Assembly: GCA_964510205.1 (NCBI GenBank)
Contig: CAZEBW010000012.1
Location: 1-64,000 of the forward strand
Length of the DNA stretch: 64,000 nucleotides
Source: CAZEBW01 sp964510205
GTDB lineage: Bacteria; Chloroflexota; Anaerolineae; VGOG01
Reading direction: 5' to 3'
In this document: positions 42,547 through 50,615 of the stretch, one piece after another
Numbering within the stretch: position 1 is the first letter of the stretch
Layout of the letters: each line of letters opens with the position of its first letter
Notes under the pieces: generated by a model
Database searches by the model: none
The model's input: only the letters and a program-made list of their open reading frames with translations
What the model was told of the DNA's origin: nothing
Translations under genes and position numbers: made by a program

Positions 42547-42926
42547 CGATTCTGACTCCTCACCATCCGATCCATCAGCCCGTTCACGAACTCCCGCACC
42601 TCTGCATCGCTGACGTACAAGTCCTGCCACCTGACGCCTGCCGCACGCGCTGCTCTCATCTTCTCGAGGGGCCGGCCCTCGCAGGCTGTCCATCCACCCT
42701 CGTCGAGGGCCTCCGCCACCGACATCAGGACGCGAGCAGCCTGCTCGATGGGAGGCGTGATGGGCTTGACGCCATGCAGCAGTTGGTGTACGTAGGACCT
42801 GCTGTAGGGCTGTCGCCCGATGGCGCGTCCCAGCAGTCGACCGAGGGTACGTAAGGTGATGGGCCCCTGGGCGCGGCCTTGGGAGAGGCGGTCTCTTAGG
42901 TTGCGCAGCGTCTGAGCGTCGACCAA
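42543..42926 (-). CDS. HTH (XRE-like) DNA-binding protein
   Basis: A 127-residue protein, TTG start. Residues about 22-60 (ITLRTLGRLLGRAIGRQPYS then RSYVHQLLHGVKPITPPIEQ) read as an XRE-type helix-turn-helix, with S-x-S-Y-V-H as recognition helix. The C-terminal half is helical (VSDAEVREFVNGLMDRMV). Coupled by GTGA to the following gene. A consensus-like promoter lies 300 bases upstream at 43,231-43,258 with a small ORF between. Probably a repressor of the element, for example of its divergently placed + strand genes. Confidence 0.65.
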   Translation of the reverse strand: MVDAQTLRNLRDRLSQGRAQGPITLRTLGRLLGRAIGRQPYSRSYVHQLLHGVKPITPPIEQAARVLMSVAEALDEGGWTACEGRPLEKMRAARAAGVRWQDLYVSDAEVREFVNGLMDRMVRSQNR

Positions 42927-43096
42927 CTGAGAGCCTTTCTAAGCGGTGAACCCGCTCGTGCCATATCTTCACACGTGAACTGGCTTGCCGCCTGTTAGGA
43001 GCGCGAGCCAACGTCAATCCAACGAAGTTCGGAGGCAGGTCTCGCTCGTTCTCGCCTGCATGCGGTCGCCGACCCGCTGTCAGCCATGAGAGTCGA

Positions 43097-43219
43097 CTAT
43101 CCAATGGTCTCGGCGAACCCCAGCTTCTTGGGGCCGTTTTCCTCCAGCCACGGGTTGAGCCTGGTCAGGGGAGGGCGTCCCGGCACGACTGTACTCTCCA
43201 CGTAGATACTGATGGCCAT
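43097..43219 (-). CDS. Possible 40-residue peptide
   Basis: ATG at 43,219 lies only about 12 bases after a strong -10 (43,231-43,236), so the mRNA would be nearly leaderless. The reading MAISIYVESTVVPGRPPLTR continues LNPWLEENGPKKLGFAETIG and looks protein-like. No family known. It could be a leader peptide or a tiny regulator ahead of the HTH gene. Confidence 0.4.
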   Translation of the reverse strand: MAISIYVESTVVPGRPPLTRLNPWLEENGPKKLGFAETIG

Positions 43220-43230
43220 ATACTAGATAT

Positions 43231-43258
43231 ATTGTACCACAGTTCGCTGCGTTGTCAA
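43231..43258 (-). promoter_or_regulatory. Promoter for the HTH operon
   Basis: On the - strand TTGACA (43,258-43,253), 16 bases, TACAAT (43,236-43,231). Confidence 0.7.
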
Positions 43259-43426
43259 ACTAGCCTTGACAGCAGCGACTATGGATGATGTTGGCGCACG
43301 GGCCAGCCTACGGCGCCAGGGCCGCGGTCACGCCGAGTTCGCCAGCGATGAAGGGAAGGGCCATGAGGCGGGGATCATGTCGCACGGGGGATCACGACGT
43401 AAGCCGCTGAGGTATCAAGCTATCAT

Positions 43427-43454
43427 TTGCATTTCTGTCCATACGTGCTATAAT
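43427..43454 (+). promoter_or_regulatory. Promoter of the XRE gene
   Basis: TTGCAT (43,427-43,432), 16 bases, TATAAT (43,449-43,454), 55 bases before the start at 43,509. It diverges from the promoter at 43,231. Between the two, and in the rest of 42,927-43,508, I see no other gene. Confidence 0.65.
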
Positions 43455-43508
43455 ATCCATCAGCCACACCCAACTGACGATAAGCTAAAGCAAGAAAAGG
43501 AGCGAGAA

Positions 43509-43883
43509 ATGCAACCCACACAGGACGAACTGATCCGTCTGTCTGAGACGGCCGAGGATCTGCCCCATTTCCTGCGGGCGGCGTGTGAGGCCATGGACAG
43601 CAGTATGCGCAAAGCCTCGCTGGGAGCGGGCCTCAGCGCGGGGACGATTTGGAACATCGTCGCGGGGCACACCAAGCGAGGGGACGAGGAGACCCTCACC
43701 AAGCTGGCCCTGTTCTTCAAGGTCCCGGAGGTGAATCTGATGGCCCTGGCCGGCTACAAGCCCCGGCGGGTGTCCCCCACCCATCGTCTGGGGGAGGCGG
43801 AGGCGATCTGGCAGGTGCTCACCGACGAGGAGAAGGACAAGTGGATCGAGTACGGCGAGCTCCTGATTCGGGCGCGGCAGTAG
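43509..43883 (+). CDS. XRE-family transcriptional regulator
   Basis: A 124-residue protein from the ATG behind AAAAGGAGCGAGAA. Residues about 15-75 form an XRE helix-turn-helix (FLRAACEAMDSSMRKASLGA, GLSAGTIWNIVAGHTKRGDE, TLTKLALFFKVPEVNLMALA), the phage-repressor type. The C-terminus (EAIWQVLTDEEKDKWIEYGE) is a helical extension. An open frame upstream to 43,266 lacks a ribosome binding site and is not included. Divergent from the HTH operon at 42,926, a layout like phage repressor pairs; it may control maintenance or excision of the element. Confidence 0.75.
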   Translation: MQPTQDELIRLSETAEDLPHFLRAACEAMDSSMRKASLGAGLSAGTIWNIVAGHTKRGDEETLTKLALFFKVPEVNLMALAGYKPRRVSPTHRLGEAEAIWQVLTDEEKDKWIEYGELLIRARQ

Positions 43884-43909
43884 GGGAAAATCGCCCTCAT
43901 CATCCACCC

Positions 43910-44116
43910 TCAAGGTGAGGGAGGGCTGCTCTGTGCCGCCCGCGCCTCGCCGCGAGCCCAACTCTCTTGGACCTTCGGATCAACCATCAACCCTGCCAAC
44001 CTCAGGCCGTAGCGCAGGCCCTCCAGGAACGGCTTCCCGCCGTGTCGGCCTGACCTGGCCTCGATTACGAGCTGCTCGATCTCGTGGAGTAGCGCTTGCC
44101 GCTGTAACGTTTCCAT
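43910..44116 (-). CDS. Small hypothetical protein
   Basis: A 68-residue protein (METLQRQALLHEIEQLVIEA). Two helices joined by a Gly-rich turn (RSGRHGGKPFLEGLRYGLRL), then a Pro/Ala tail. Preceded by AAAGGAGAC at a slightly long distance. It faces the XRE gene tail to tail. No family recognised. Confidence 0.5.
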   Translation of the reverse strand: METLQRQALLHEIEQLVIEARSGRHGGKPFLEGLRYGLRLAGLMVDPKVQESWARGEARAAQSSPPSP

Positions 44117-44225
44117 GAGTCTACACTGTCTCCTTTCCCCATCGACCTTCCAGAGCCACCGCCCTGTCGGGCGATAGGCTCGCCACGCCCCTATAGGGAC
44201 TCCAAACCTCTGTGTTGAGTCAAAG

Positions 44226-44262
44226 GGCCACCTGTGTTAGCCGCGCAGGTGGCCTTCTCTTT
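44226..44262 (-). terminator. Terminator of the response regulator gene
   Basis: GGCCACCTG (44,226-44,234) pairs with CAGGTGGCC (44,246-44,254), 20 bases beyond the regulator's stop. T-rich flanks on both sides suggest it may act in both directions. Confidence 0.65.
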
Positions 44263-44273
44263 GCCAAGGCGTA

Positions 44274-44939
44274 TCATTCCTCTGGCACGTCCCTCGCCAA
44301 TCCCTGCGTCATGGCGTAGCGGACCGCCTGACTCCGCCTGTCCACTCCGATCTTGTCGTAGATGCGGTTGAGATGACTGCGGACCGTGCCGCGAGTGATG
44401 CAGAGGGTCTTAGCGATCTGCCGGTTGCTCAGCCCCTGGCCCACCAAGGCCAGGACCTCCCGTTCGCGCCCGGTCAGTGCGGGGAGGCCCTGAGACACCA
44501 TCGGTGGCGCCCAGGGTGCACCAGGCTTGCTCACTAGCACGTTGGCCGCTCGGCTGCTGAGCCAGGTGTGCCCCTTGGCTACGGTGCGGATGGCCAAGAG
44601 CAGGCTCGCTGGCGACTCCTCCTTGAGGGCATACCCCGTTACACCAGCCTCTAACAGACCGAGGATGACCTCCTGGTCATCGCAGGCGGTCAGGATAAGG
44701 ATTTGCACCTCCGTATGATGCTTGGCCACGTGTCGCGTGGTGTCGACGGCGTCCAGTTCGGGCAGGGTGATGTCCAAGATCAAGACGTTCGGAGACAGCC
44801 TGTCGATGGCTGACTCTACTTCGTCGCCACGGGCCACCTCCCCCACCACTTCCAAGTCCTGCTCACCGTTCAATAGGGTGTGGAGCCCAATACGGATCAA
44901 GGGCTGATCATCAGCGATCAGAATCCTGGTGCGATCCAT
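44274..44939 (-). CDS. NarL/FixJ-type response regulator
   Basis: A 221-residue regulator starting MDRTRILIADDQPLIRIGLH. Receiver: ADDQ acidic pocket, phospho-Asp in LILDITLPELD (about residue 55), LTACDD, and the Lys in YALKEES. LuxR-type HTH at about 160-215 (LTGREREVLALVGQGLSNRQ, TRGTVRSHLNRIYDKIGV). No histidine kinase gene is adjacent, so it is an orphan in this window; the only kinase-like protein here is at 32,061. The frame is open upstream to 45,143 but that is leader. Its promoter at 45,244-45,272 gives a 300-base structured leader. Confidence 0.9.
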   Translation of the reverse strand: MDRTRILIADDQPLIRIGLHTLLNGEQDLEVVGEVARGDEVESAIDRLSPNVLILDITLPELDAVDTTRHVAKHHTEVQILILTACDDQEVILGLLEAGVTGYALKEESPASLLLAIRTVAKGHTWLSSRAANVLVSKPGAPWAPPMVSQGLPALTGREREVLALVGQGLSNRQIAKTLCITRGTVRSHLNRIYDKIGVDRRSQAVRYAMTQGLARDVPEE

Positions 44940-45026
44940 GGCCGGGCTTCGGTTGGCGGTAAGTGGTAAACCGCTGGCCAGGCTGTCAGATCCGTCTGAA
45001 TGGGGTGCGACCAGGTGATTGCCGAT

Positions 45027-45067
45027 CGGGAGGAGTGGGAGGCGTGAGCGCAGTTCCACTCCTCCCG
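45027..45067 (-). promoter_or_regulatory. Strong hairpin in regulator leader
   Basis: CGGGAGGAGTGG (45,027-45,038) pairs perfectly with CCACTCCTCCCG (45,056-45,067). It lies in the 5' leader of the response regulator mRNA, 90 bases before the start. No T-run. A short frame of 22 codons (MTIQAEAYVPGIELPPTTVS) precedes it. Confidence 0.6.
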
Positions 45068-45243
45068 CCCACAGCGGGAGAGGTCGCTCCGTTGGCCTAT
45101 GGAGAGGATACAGTTGTTGGGGGTAGCTCGATGCCCGGCACATAGGCTTCCGCCTGGATGGTCATGCTGCTGCGAACGGATAGAGAGGGTGCGTCGAGCG
45201 GGTGGAGGGGGTGGTCGTGTCCCGCGTTCCACGATTGGCATTC

Positions 45244-45272
45244 AGTATAGAACTAGTGTTCGCATTTGTCAA
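45244..45272 (-). promoter_or_regulatory. Promoter of the response regulator gene
   Basis: On the - strand TTGACA (45,272-45,267), 17 bases, TATACT (45,249-45,244). Confidence 0.7.
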
Positions 45273-45519
45273 CAGCCCTCGTGGGAGACGGGGGATGCAT
45301 CCCAGAGGTACAAGATGTAGGGGGCGCCGTTGGCTACGACAACAACATGTTGTATCAAGGACACACTTATAGTTGTATCTATGGGAGGTGGTTCGCGTTG
45401 CCCCCAAACCAGTGTAGCCCGCGCTTGTGGGCCCAGGGATCGGTGGCCGTGCCATGCGTGACGGTCTCAGTCATCGGGGTTGCACGGTGACGCAGAGTGT
45501 CGGGTGCGAATGCGCAGGG

Positions 45520-45665
45520 GGGGGTATATACCGGGGGTATAGGGCGCGTATACCAAAAGGTATAGGGGGGGGTATAGGGCGACTACGTAGAAGGGTATAG
45601 GGGGGTATAGGCGAGCATACGTCAAAGGGTAGAGAAAGAATCTACCGGGTAGTATACGTACTTTT
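45520..45665. repeat. GGTATA repeats, candidate origin
   Basis: Within about 100 bases GGTATA occurs six times on the + strand (near 45,522, 45,536, 45,559, 45,571, 45,594, 45,604), mostly followed by GGG, with inverted TATACC copies between. The region lies just upstream of the primase-helicase operon in the 825-base gap 44,940-45,765, where replication origins with iterons are often found. No gene in it. Confidence 0.45.
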
Positions 45666-45709
45666 GGCCAAAGTTATACTGTAAGGTAGACGCGGTTTCA
45701 CGCGAATTC

Positions 45710-45718
45710 TGATATAAT
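45710..45718 (+). promoter_or_regulatory. Extended -10 promoter
   Basis: TGATATAAT with no recognisable -35, 48 bases before the gene at 45,766. Confidence 0.55.
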
Positions 45719-45765
45719 AGACAGCGAACGTATCAACGCCGAGACAGACGCGAAAGGAGCCAACG

Positions 45766-46008
45766 ATGAACGGGAACGAAAGCACGTGCTGGGAGACGAC
45801 CGACCTCTACCTGGTGGCTGCCCTGCGCTGCCGAGGCCACCAACTCCTCGACATCCGCCCAGGGGCCCGTCGGGCCACCTTCCTGCTGGAGGATTCCCCT
45901 GCTCTGCAGGAGGACATCAAAGCCTACTTCACCCGCAACCTTCACCTGGAAGCCATGGCCTACGCTGCCTCCATCAAGGACACCAAAGCCGCCATCTTCA
46001 ACACCTAG
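45766..46008 (+). CDS. DUF5659-like small protein
   Basis: An 80-residue protein with a good ribosome binding site (GAAAGGAG). TTDLYLVAALRCRGHQLLDI, then FLLEDSPALQEDIKAYFTRN, matches the pattern of DUF5659 proteins, small single-domain proteins found next to primase genes in phages and integrative elements, of unknown role. Its stop is 26 bases before the primase-helicase start, in the same transcription unit. Confidence 0.65.
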   Translation: MNGNESTCWETTDLYLVAALRCRGHQLLDIRPGARRATFLLEDSPALQEDIKAYFTRNLHLEAMAYAASIKDTKAAIFNT

Positions 46009-46034
46009 CCCCAGCGCCCGGCAAGGAGCCAGAG

Positions 46035-48626
46035 ATGCGATACGATGACCTCAAGGAGCGGGTGCGGGACGCTAGTGCCATCGAAGAGGTGGTGGCCGAG
46101 ACCGTGTCCTTGCCCGCTCGAAAGAGTCCCCAGGGATACAAGGTCCGCTGCCCCTTTCACGAGGACGCCCAGCCCAGCCTGCACGTCTACCCTCAAAGCG
46201 AGAGCTGGTGGTGCTACGGATGCCAGCGCGGCGGCGACGTCTTCGACTGGGTGCAGTGTAGGGATGGGGTGGATTTCCCCCAGGCGGTGCGGACGCTGGC
46301 CGATCGGGCTGGCCTACACTGTCCACCGCGCACCGCCGAGCAGCAGTCAGCAGCTCTCAGACAGCGGGCCCTCCAGGACGTGCTGGCTCAGGCTGCAGCC
46401 TTCTATCACCAGGCCCTGATGAACACTGCCCCCATCAAACAGAGTCAACTGGATCGCGGCTTCAGCGAGGACACCCTGCGAGCCTTTCGGGTGGGCTACG
46501 CTGGCGCAGGCCGTCTACTAGCGCAGCACCTGCGCCGCCAGGGCGTGGATGCAGGGCTGGCTCAGGAGGCCGGGCTGCTGTGGGACGACGGGCGAGACAC
46601 CTTCACCCAGCGCATCATCTACCCCGTCCTCTCGCGGGGTCGCGTCGTCTACCTCACCGGCCGTGCCACCACCGAGAAGCAGGTGAGAGCTGGCAAGAAG
46701 TACTACCACCTGCGCGGCCCGCGCCCCCTGTTCCATCCCGACGCGCTGCGCGGGCAGGGGCCGCTGTTCCTGGTCGAGGGGCCCACCGACGTGTTGACCC
46801 TGCACCAGTGGGGAGGGCGGGCGGTAGGCCTGATGGGCCTGGGGAAGCTGTCGGATCGCGACCTCTCGATGATACGACGCGCCGAGACCGTCTACGTGGC
46901 CCTGGATAGCGACGAAGCGGGTCGGCGCCGCGCGGAGGAGCTGGCCCGAAGCATCGGGCCGCTGGCGCACGTCTTGGCCTGGCCTGAGGGTATCCAGGAT
47001 GCTAACCACTACCTCACCACGGGCCACACCGCCGAGGACTTCCAAGACCTGGTAGGCGGTGCCCCCACCCTGCTGGAGATGGACATCGCTCGCACCGCAC
47101 AGCAGGAGGGAGCCAGGCAGGAAGCACACCTCAAGCAGCTCTTCACCCAATTGACCGCACTCACTCCCTTCGCCCTGGCGCGCTACAAGACCCTGGTGGC
47201 CAGCAAGCTAGGGATCAAAGCGCGGGAGTTCAGCCGCCTGCTGAAGGCGGCGCAGGCGGCCCAGCAACTTCAGAACGGCCCTCCCCAGATCGTGGAAGGC
47301 CGCTACCGCCTCATCTCGCCGGCCCTGGACTTCCTGGACGACGTGGCCTGGGTGACGGTGCCCCTCCTGGTGCAGCAGGGCGCGCGCTTCGAGCACCAGC
47401 CCTATCTGGTCACCAGCACGCGGGAGCTGCTGCCTCTCCAGGAGGGGACGGCCCTGGAGCTGGACGGCCGCTCGCTGGTGGTGCGGGAGTGGCCGTCGGC
47501 GTTGGGCCGCTCCCCCCGTTGGGAGTACGGCCACATCCAAGCCTTCCTGCAGGGCGACACGCCCCAGCCCCAGGACGTCTTCGGTAGGGTACGCGCCCTG
47601 TACGACAAGTACCTGGACTTCCGCCATCCGCACACCGCCGACGTCCTGGCCCTGTGGGCCATGGGCACCTACCTGTATCCGTTGTTCGAGACCTATCCCT
47701 ACATCGCCCTGATGGGGCCCAAGGGCAGCGGCAAGACCAAGACCATCAGCCTCACCGCCAGGCTGGCCTTCAACATGCGCGTCACCAGCGACATCTCCCC
47801 CAGCGCCCTGTTCCGTGTGGTGGAGGCCACGCGGGCCACCTTGGGCATCGACGAGAGCGAGCGGCTGTCGCACGGCCGCGACGCCGTGGTCATGAACCTG
47901 CGCTTGCTTTTGAACGCCGGCTACAAGCGGGGCTCGCCGGCCCTGCGCATCGAGGGGGAGGACTTCAAGGTGCGGGAGTTCGAGGTGTACGGGCCCAAGA
48001 TCCTGGCCAGCATCCGCGGTCTGGAGGACGTCTTGGAGAGCCGCTGCATCCTGATCACCATGCTGCGCACCACGACGTCGAAGGGCAACCTGACCATCTC
48101 CGAGTCGGGGGAGGACTGGGCTGGGGTGCGGCACGAGCTGTACAGCCTGGCCCTGACCCACCACGGTGGTGTGCGATCTCTCTACGAGGGGGACGCCAGC
48201 CTACGCTTCCTGACCAATCGGGACAACGAGCTATGGCTGCCGCTGTTGTCGCTGGCCAAGCTGTTGGAGGAGCGGGGCGTGGCGGGGCTTCTGGAGCGGG
48301 TGAAGGCTTACGCCCTGGACAGCAGCCGGCAATCGGAGGGCAGCACCCTGTCCGATTGGGAGCAGGCCCTTCTCCTGGCGCTGCGTGAGCTCACCGAGTC
48401 CGAGGAGCGGTGCGATCTGACCACGGGGGCCATTCGCAAGGGGATGAGCCAGTTCCTGGAGTCGGGGGAGTGGGAGGAGCTGCGACCGCAGTGGATCGGC
48501 TACGCGCTAAAGCGGTTGGGCTTCAGCGACAAGACCCGCCGTCGGAGGGGCAACGTCTATCATATCATCGGCCGCGAGGTGCGGGAGCTCATGGAGCGGT
48601 ACGGGGTGGAAGTGCCGCTTGAATAG
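46035..48626 (+). CDS. Primase-helicase fusion protein
   Basis: An 863-residue replication protein from ATG (MRYDDLKERVRDASAIEEVV) behind AAGGAGCCAGAG; a longer open frame from 45,786 overlaps the previous gene and is rejected. CHC2 zinc finger: Cys39, His42, Cys60, Cys63 (RCPFHEDAQPSLHVYPQ, CYGCQRGGD). TOPRIM: LFLVEGPTDVLTL (about 245) and ALDSDEAGRRR (about 290). P-loop: LMGPKGSGKTKTI (about 558-570). The ATPase part is related to the DUF927/phage helicase kind. The protein should prime and unwind DNA for autonomous replication of the element. Confidence 0.88.
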   Translation: MRYDDLKERVRDASAIEEVVAETVSLPARKSPQGYKVRCPFHEDAQPSLHVYPQSESWWCYGCQRGGDVFDWVQCRDGVDFPQAVRTLADRAGLHCPPRTAEQQSAALRQRALQDVLAQAAAFYHQALMNTAPIKQSQLDRGFSEDTLRAFRVGYAGAGRLLAQHLRRQGVDAGLAQEAGLLWDDGRDTFTQRIIYPVLSRGRVVYLTGRATTEKQVRAGKKYYHLRGPRPLFHPDALRGQGPLFLVEGPTDVLTLHQWGGRAVGLMGLGKLSDRDLSMIRRAETVYVALDSDEAGRRRAEELARSIGPLAHVLAWPEGIQDANHYLTTGHTAEDFQDLVGGAPTLLEMDIARTAQQEGARQEAHLKQLFTQLTALTPFALARYKTLVASKLGIKAREFSRLLKAAQAAQQLQNGPPQIVEGRYRLISPALDFLDDVAWVTVPLLVQQGARFEHQPYLVTSTRELLPLQEGTALELDGRSLVVREWPSALGRSPRWEYGHIQAFLQGDTPQPQDVFGRVRALYDKYLDFRHPHTADVLALWAMGTYLYPLFETYPYIALMGPKGSGKTKTISLTARLAFNMRVTSDISPSALFRVVEATRATLGIDESERLSHGRDAVVMNLRLLLNAGYKRGSPALRIEGEDFKVREFEVYGPKILASIRGLEDVLESRCILITMLRTTTSKGNLTISESGEDWAGVRHELYSLALTHHGGVRSLYEGDASLRFLTNRDNELWLPLLSLAKLLEERGVAGLLERVKAYALDSSRQSEGSTLSDWEQALLLALRELTESEERCDLTTGAIRKGMSQFLESGEWEELRPQWIGYALKRLGFSDKTRRRRGNVYHIIGREVRELMERYGVEVPLE

Positions 48627-48717
48627 GGGAGGCGCGATGCCCTCGCCCGACGGTCACCCGAAAAGCCTACACCGCCGCAGGGTCTCCGAGCGCGTCCTGA
48701 AGGGTCTGTTAGCCTGT

Positions 48718-48800
48718 GGGAGGTGTAGGGTGTGTAGGGTTGTGTAGGCTTTGTAGGGTGTGTAGGCTTTTTGGGGAAGTACGATTTCATTTGCATTTTG
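48718..48800 (-). repeat. Long inverted repeat, right copy
   Basis: GGTGTAGGGTGTGTAGGGTT through TTTTGGGGAAGTACGATTTC is the reverse complement of 6826-6905 with very few changes. A further AAAAGCCTACACC stands at about 48,660-48,672, facing it. The rest of the gap 48,627-48,859 holds no gene. Confidence 0.8.
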
Positions 48801-48859
48801 GGTGAAGGTGATGGTTGGGATGGCAGGCGTTGGACACCCTCCATTGATGTCGAATAGGA

Positions 48860-49087
48860 ATGGATATGTCTTTGGTCTCTGTTTTCAAAGAAGAAAGACA
48901 AGCACAAGGGAAATCGCAGACAAATACCGCTGCACAGGGTTCGTGGTGGATACCGACTGACCCCATCGCTCACAGACGGCTGATTGCTGTCTTGGCCGAG
49001 ATGGCGAAGTTTGTGCTAGACGCTCGCGAACAGGCGCCGCCCGAGTCGCCAGCCAAGGAGATGTCCGCAGATGACGCTGTGTCGTGA
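48860..49087 (+). CDS. Small hypothetical protein
   Basis: A 75-residue frame (MDMSLVSVFKEERQAQGKSQ). A polar N-terminus then a helix (HRRLIAVLAEMAKFVLDARE) and an acidic tail. Looks like protein, but the ribosome binding site is weak and I know no family. It lies between the right inverted repeat and the promoter of the excisionase-type gene. Confidence 0.4.
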   Translation: MDMSLVSVFKEERQAQGKSQTNTAAQGSWWIPTDPIAHRRLIAVLAEMAKFVLDAREQAPPESPAKEMSADDAVS

Positions 49088-49160
49088 GGCATGAACCTTA
49101 AGAATCGAGCACCGCACGGCCCAAGCTGGAGGGGGATTGGGGGAAGGGGTGAGCGCTCCC

Positions 49161-49189
49161 TTGACACGTTGGCGTATTTGTGGTATAAT
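49161..49189 (+). promoter_or_regulatory. Full-consensus sigma-70 promoter
   Basis: TTGACA (49,161-49,166), 17 bases, TATAAT (49,184-49,189), 64 bases before the HTH gene at 49,254. The strongest promoter in the element by consensus. Confidence 0.85.
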
Positions 49190-49253
49190 ATGGTTGTTAA
49201 GGTGTACGCGATAGCGTAAACCATACATAAGTGTCATCAAGGTAGGAGCGGCA

Positions 49254-49457
49254 ATGAGTATGATCGTAGAGGAGAAGAGAATCTACGGGCCCAAAGAGGT
49301 AGCACAGATCCTGCAGCTATCGGAGCGGACCATCCTGAGGCATCTGAAACAGGGAACGATTCCTGGCTTCAAGGTGGGAAGGAGATGGCGAGTCTATGGG
49401 CGCGACCTTCTCGCCCTCAACGAGTTAGAACAGTCTGAGGAAGAGCAAATGGCGTAA
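49254..49457 (+). CDS. Excisionase-type HTH protein
   Basis: A 67-residue protein: IYGPKEVAQILQLSERTILR followed by HLKQGTIPGFKVGRRWRVYG is the MerR/HTH-17 winged helix used by excisionases (Xis) and related DNA-binding proteins. A full-consensus promoter lies upstream. Four genes before the serine integrase on the same strand, so a role as recombination directionality factor is plausible, though many HTH-17 proteins are plain regulators. Confidence 0.8.
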   Translation: MSMIVEEKRIYGPKEVAQILQLSERTILRHLKQGTIPGFKVGRRWRVYGRDLLALNELEQSEEEQMA

Positions 49458-49651
49458 GTACAGCGGGCCGTGCAGGTGCTAGAGACACCCACACGACCCT
49501 AACCCAATCGCTGACCACCGTTGCAGGCAACAGCAATCGGGCTGTGAATATGATACCATAGCCTGAGACCATAGTCAAGTATGGTGGCCTACCTGCATCG
49601 TCAGCGAGATGGATGCGGGTAGGCCACTTTCGTTTTGAGAGGAAGAAGACA

Positions 49652-49933
49652 ATGACGAGCAAGCGATACTGGCAGGACGACGAGATAGACTGGCGGTGGT
49701 TGAACCGCGCGGCCTGCGGGGTCGCCGGCAAGCTCTCAGACGACGAGAGAATCGTTGCCCAGTCATATTATCTGGGCGGCAAGCTGGCGGTCTTGAAGCG
49801 GCTGGCCGAGATGGGCGAGATCGAGGTGGACGAGAACGCCCAGGCCGCTGCCCAACAGTTTTCAGCATATCTGGCAGGGCGGCACCGCCGACACAGCAAT
49901 TGGGCTCGGGGCCGCAAGTCGGCGAGTCACTAG
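49652..49933 (+). CDS. Hypothetical protein
   Basis: A 93-residue protein from ATG behind GAGAGGAAGAAG. DEIDWRWLNRAACGVAGKLS, then VAQSYYLGGKLAVLKRLAEM and a helical basic end. Small helical protein of the element's right module. No family recognised. Followed after 12 bases by the next gene, so part of an operon running to 50,857. Confidence 0.5.
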   Translation: MTSKRYWQDDEIDWRWLNRAACGVAGKLSDDERIVAQSYYLGGKLAVLKRLAEMGEIEVDENAQAAAQQFSAYLAGRHRRHSNWARGRKSASH

Positions 49934-49945
49934 GAGGCTACCGAA

Positions 49946-50449
49946 ATGACTGAGAAAGCAGAGCGCTATCGGATTCATTCGCACATGACCCGCTCCCGAT
50001 TCCTCCACGCGGAGGACGCTCTGGACATCGGCAAGGTACGCTTGTTCAGCGGCGAATACGTCAAAGGTCAGGGGGCAAAGGCGACGGCAGCGCATTACGT
50101 GGACGTGGCCGATGCCAGGGTGCTATTCTCCGACATGGCCTGGGGGAGAGCGGTAGACTACATCGAGTACAAAGGCACGGCCAACGGCGGGCAGCCCACA
50201 AGTCGGGTGCTGAAAGTGCGAACCAACGGCGAGAAGGTGTGGTTCAGGCTGGAGAATGGCCCTGGTGAGGTTGTGGGCGAGGGGGCGGTCAAGCCGAAGG
50301 GGGATGCCGATGTGGTTGTCAATGTCCCCTTCACCGTCTGGGAAGCTCGACGGTTGGCCTTTGCGGTGCTGGCTCATTTAGACGCCTGGGAGACAGTGAC
50401 CTTCTGGGAGAGAACGGGGAGGGAAGGGGGTGATGCGTTTGAGTGTTGA
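49946..50449 (+). CDS. Hypothetical protein
   Basis: A 167-residue protein (MTEKAERYRIHSHMTRSRFL). Beta-rich middle (VDYIEYKGTANGGQPTSRVL, EKVWFRLENGPGEVVGEG, DADVVVNVPFTVWEARRLAF) and a C-terminal helix. No catalytic motif seen. Its end overlaps the next start (50,433), so translation is coupled. Only found in context of the element's right module; function unknown. Confidence 0.5.
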   Translation: MTEKAERYRIHSHMTRSRFLHAEDALDIGKVRLFSGEYVKGQGAKATAAHYVDVADARVLFSDMAWGRAVDYIEYKGTANGGQPTSRVLKVRTNGEKVWFRLENGPGEVVGEGAVKPKGDADVVVNVPFTVWEARRLAFAVLAHLDAWETVTFWERTGREGGDAFEC

Positions 50450-50615
50450 AGTCAAGCGGGAGGACCTTCATCTGGTCGAGTGCGAAAGCCTGTGGAGCCT
50501 GCTTCGCCGCACCGTGCTGTACCGGCCCTTGGTGCTACGTCCCAAGGACGGAGTGCAGGTACAGTGCTGGCTGGCGAGGCTGTGGGATCTCATGATAGAG
50601 AGGAGGGAACGATGA
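50433..50615 (+). CDS. Small hypothetical protein
   Basis: A 60-residue protein (MRLSVEVKREDLHLVECESL) overlapping both neighbours: it starts before the upstream stop and ends as ATGA with the next gene. Contains a Leu/Arg/Trp-rich helix (QCWLARLWDLMIERRE). No family recognised. Confidence 0.45.
   Translation: MRLSVEVKREDLHLVECESLWSLLRRTVLYRPLVLRPKDGVQVQCWLARLWDLMIERRER

Noticed and set aside
42547..43104. Extension of the 41,881-42,546 gene to 407 codons
   Set aside because: The upstream part lies antiphase over the HTH gene and is Arg/Pro/His-rich; the GTGA junction explains the true start.
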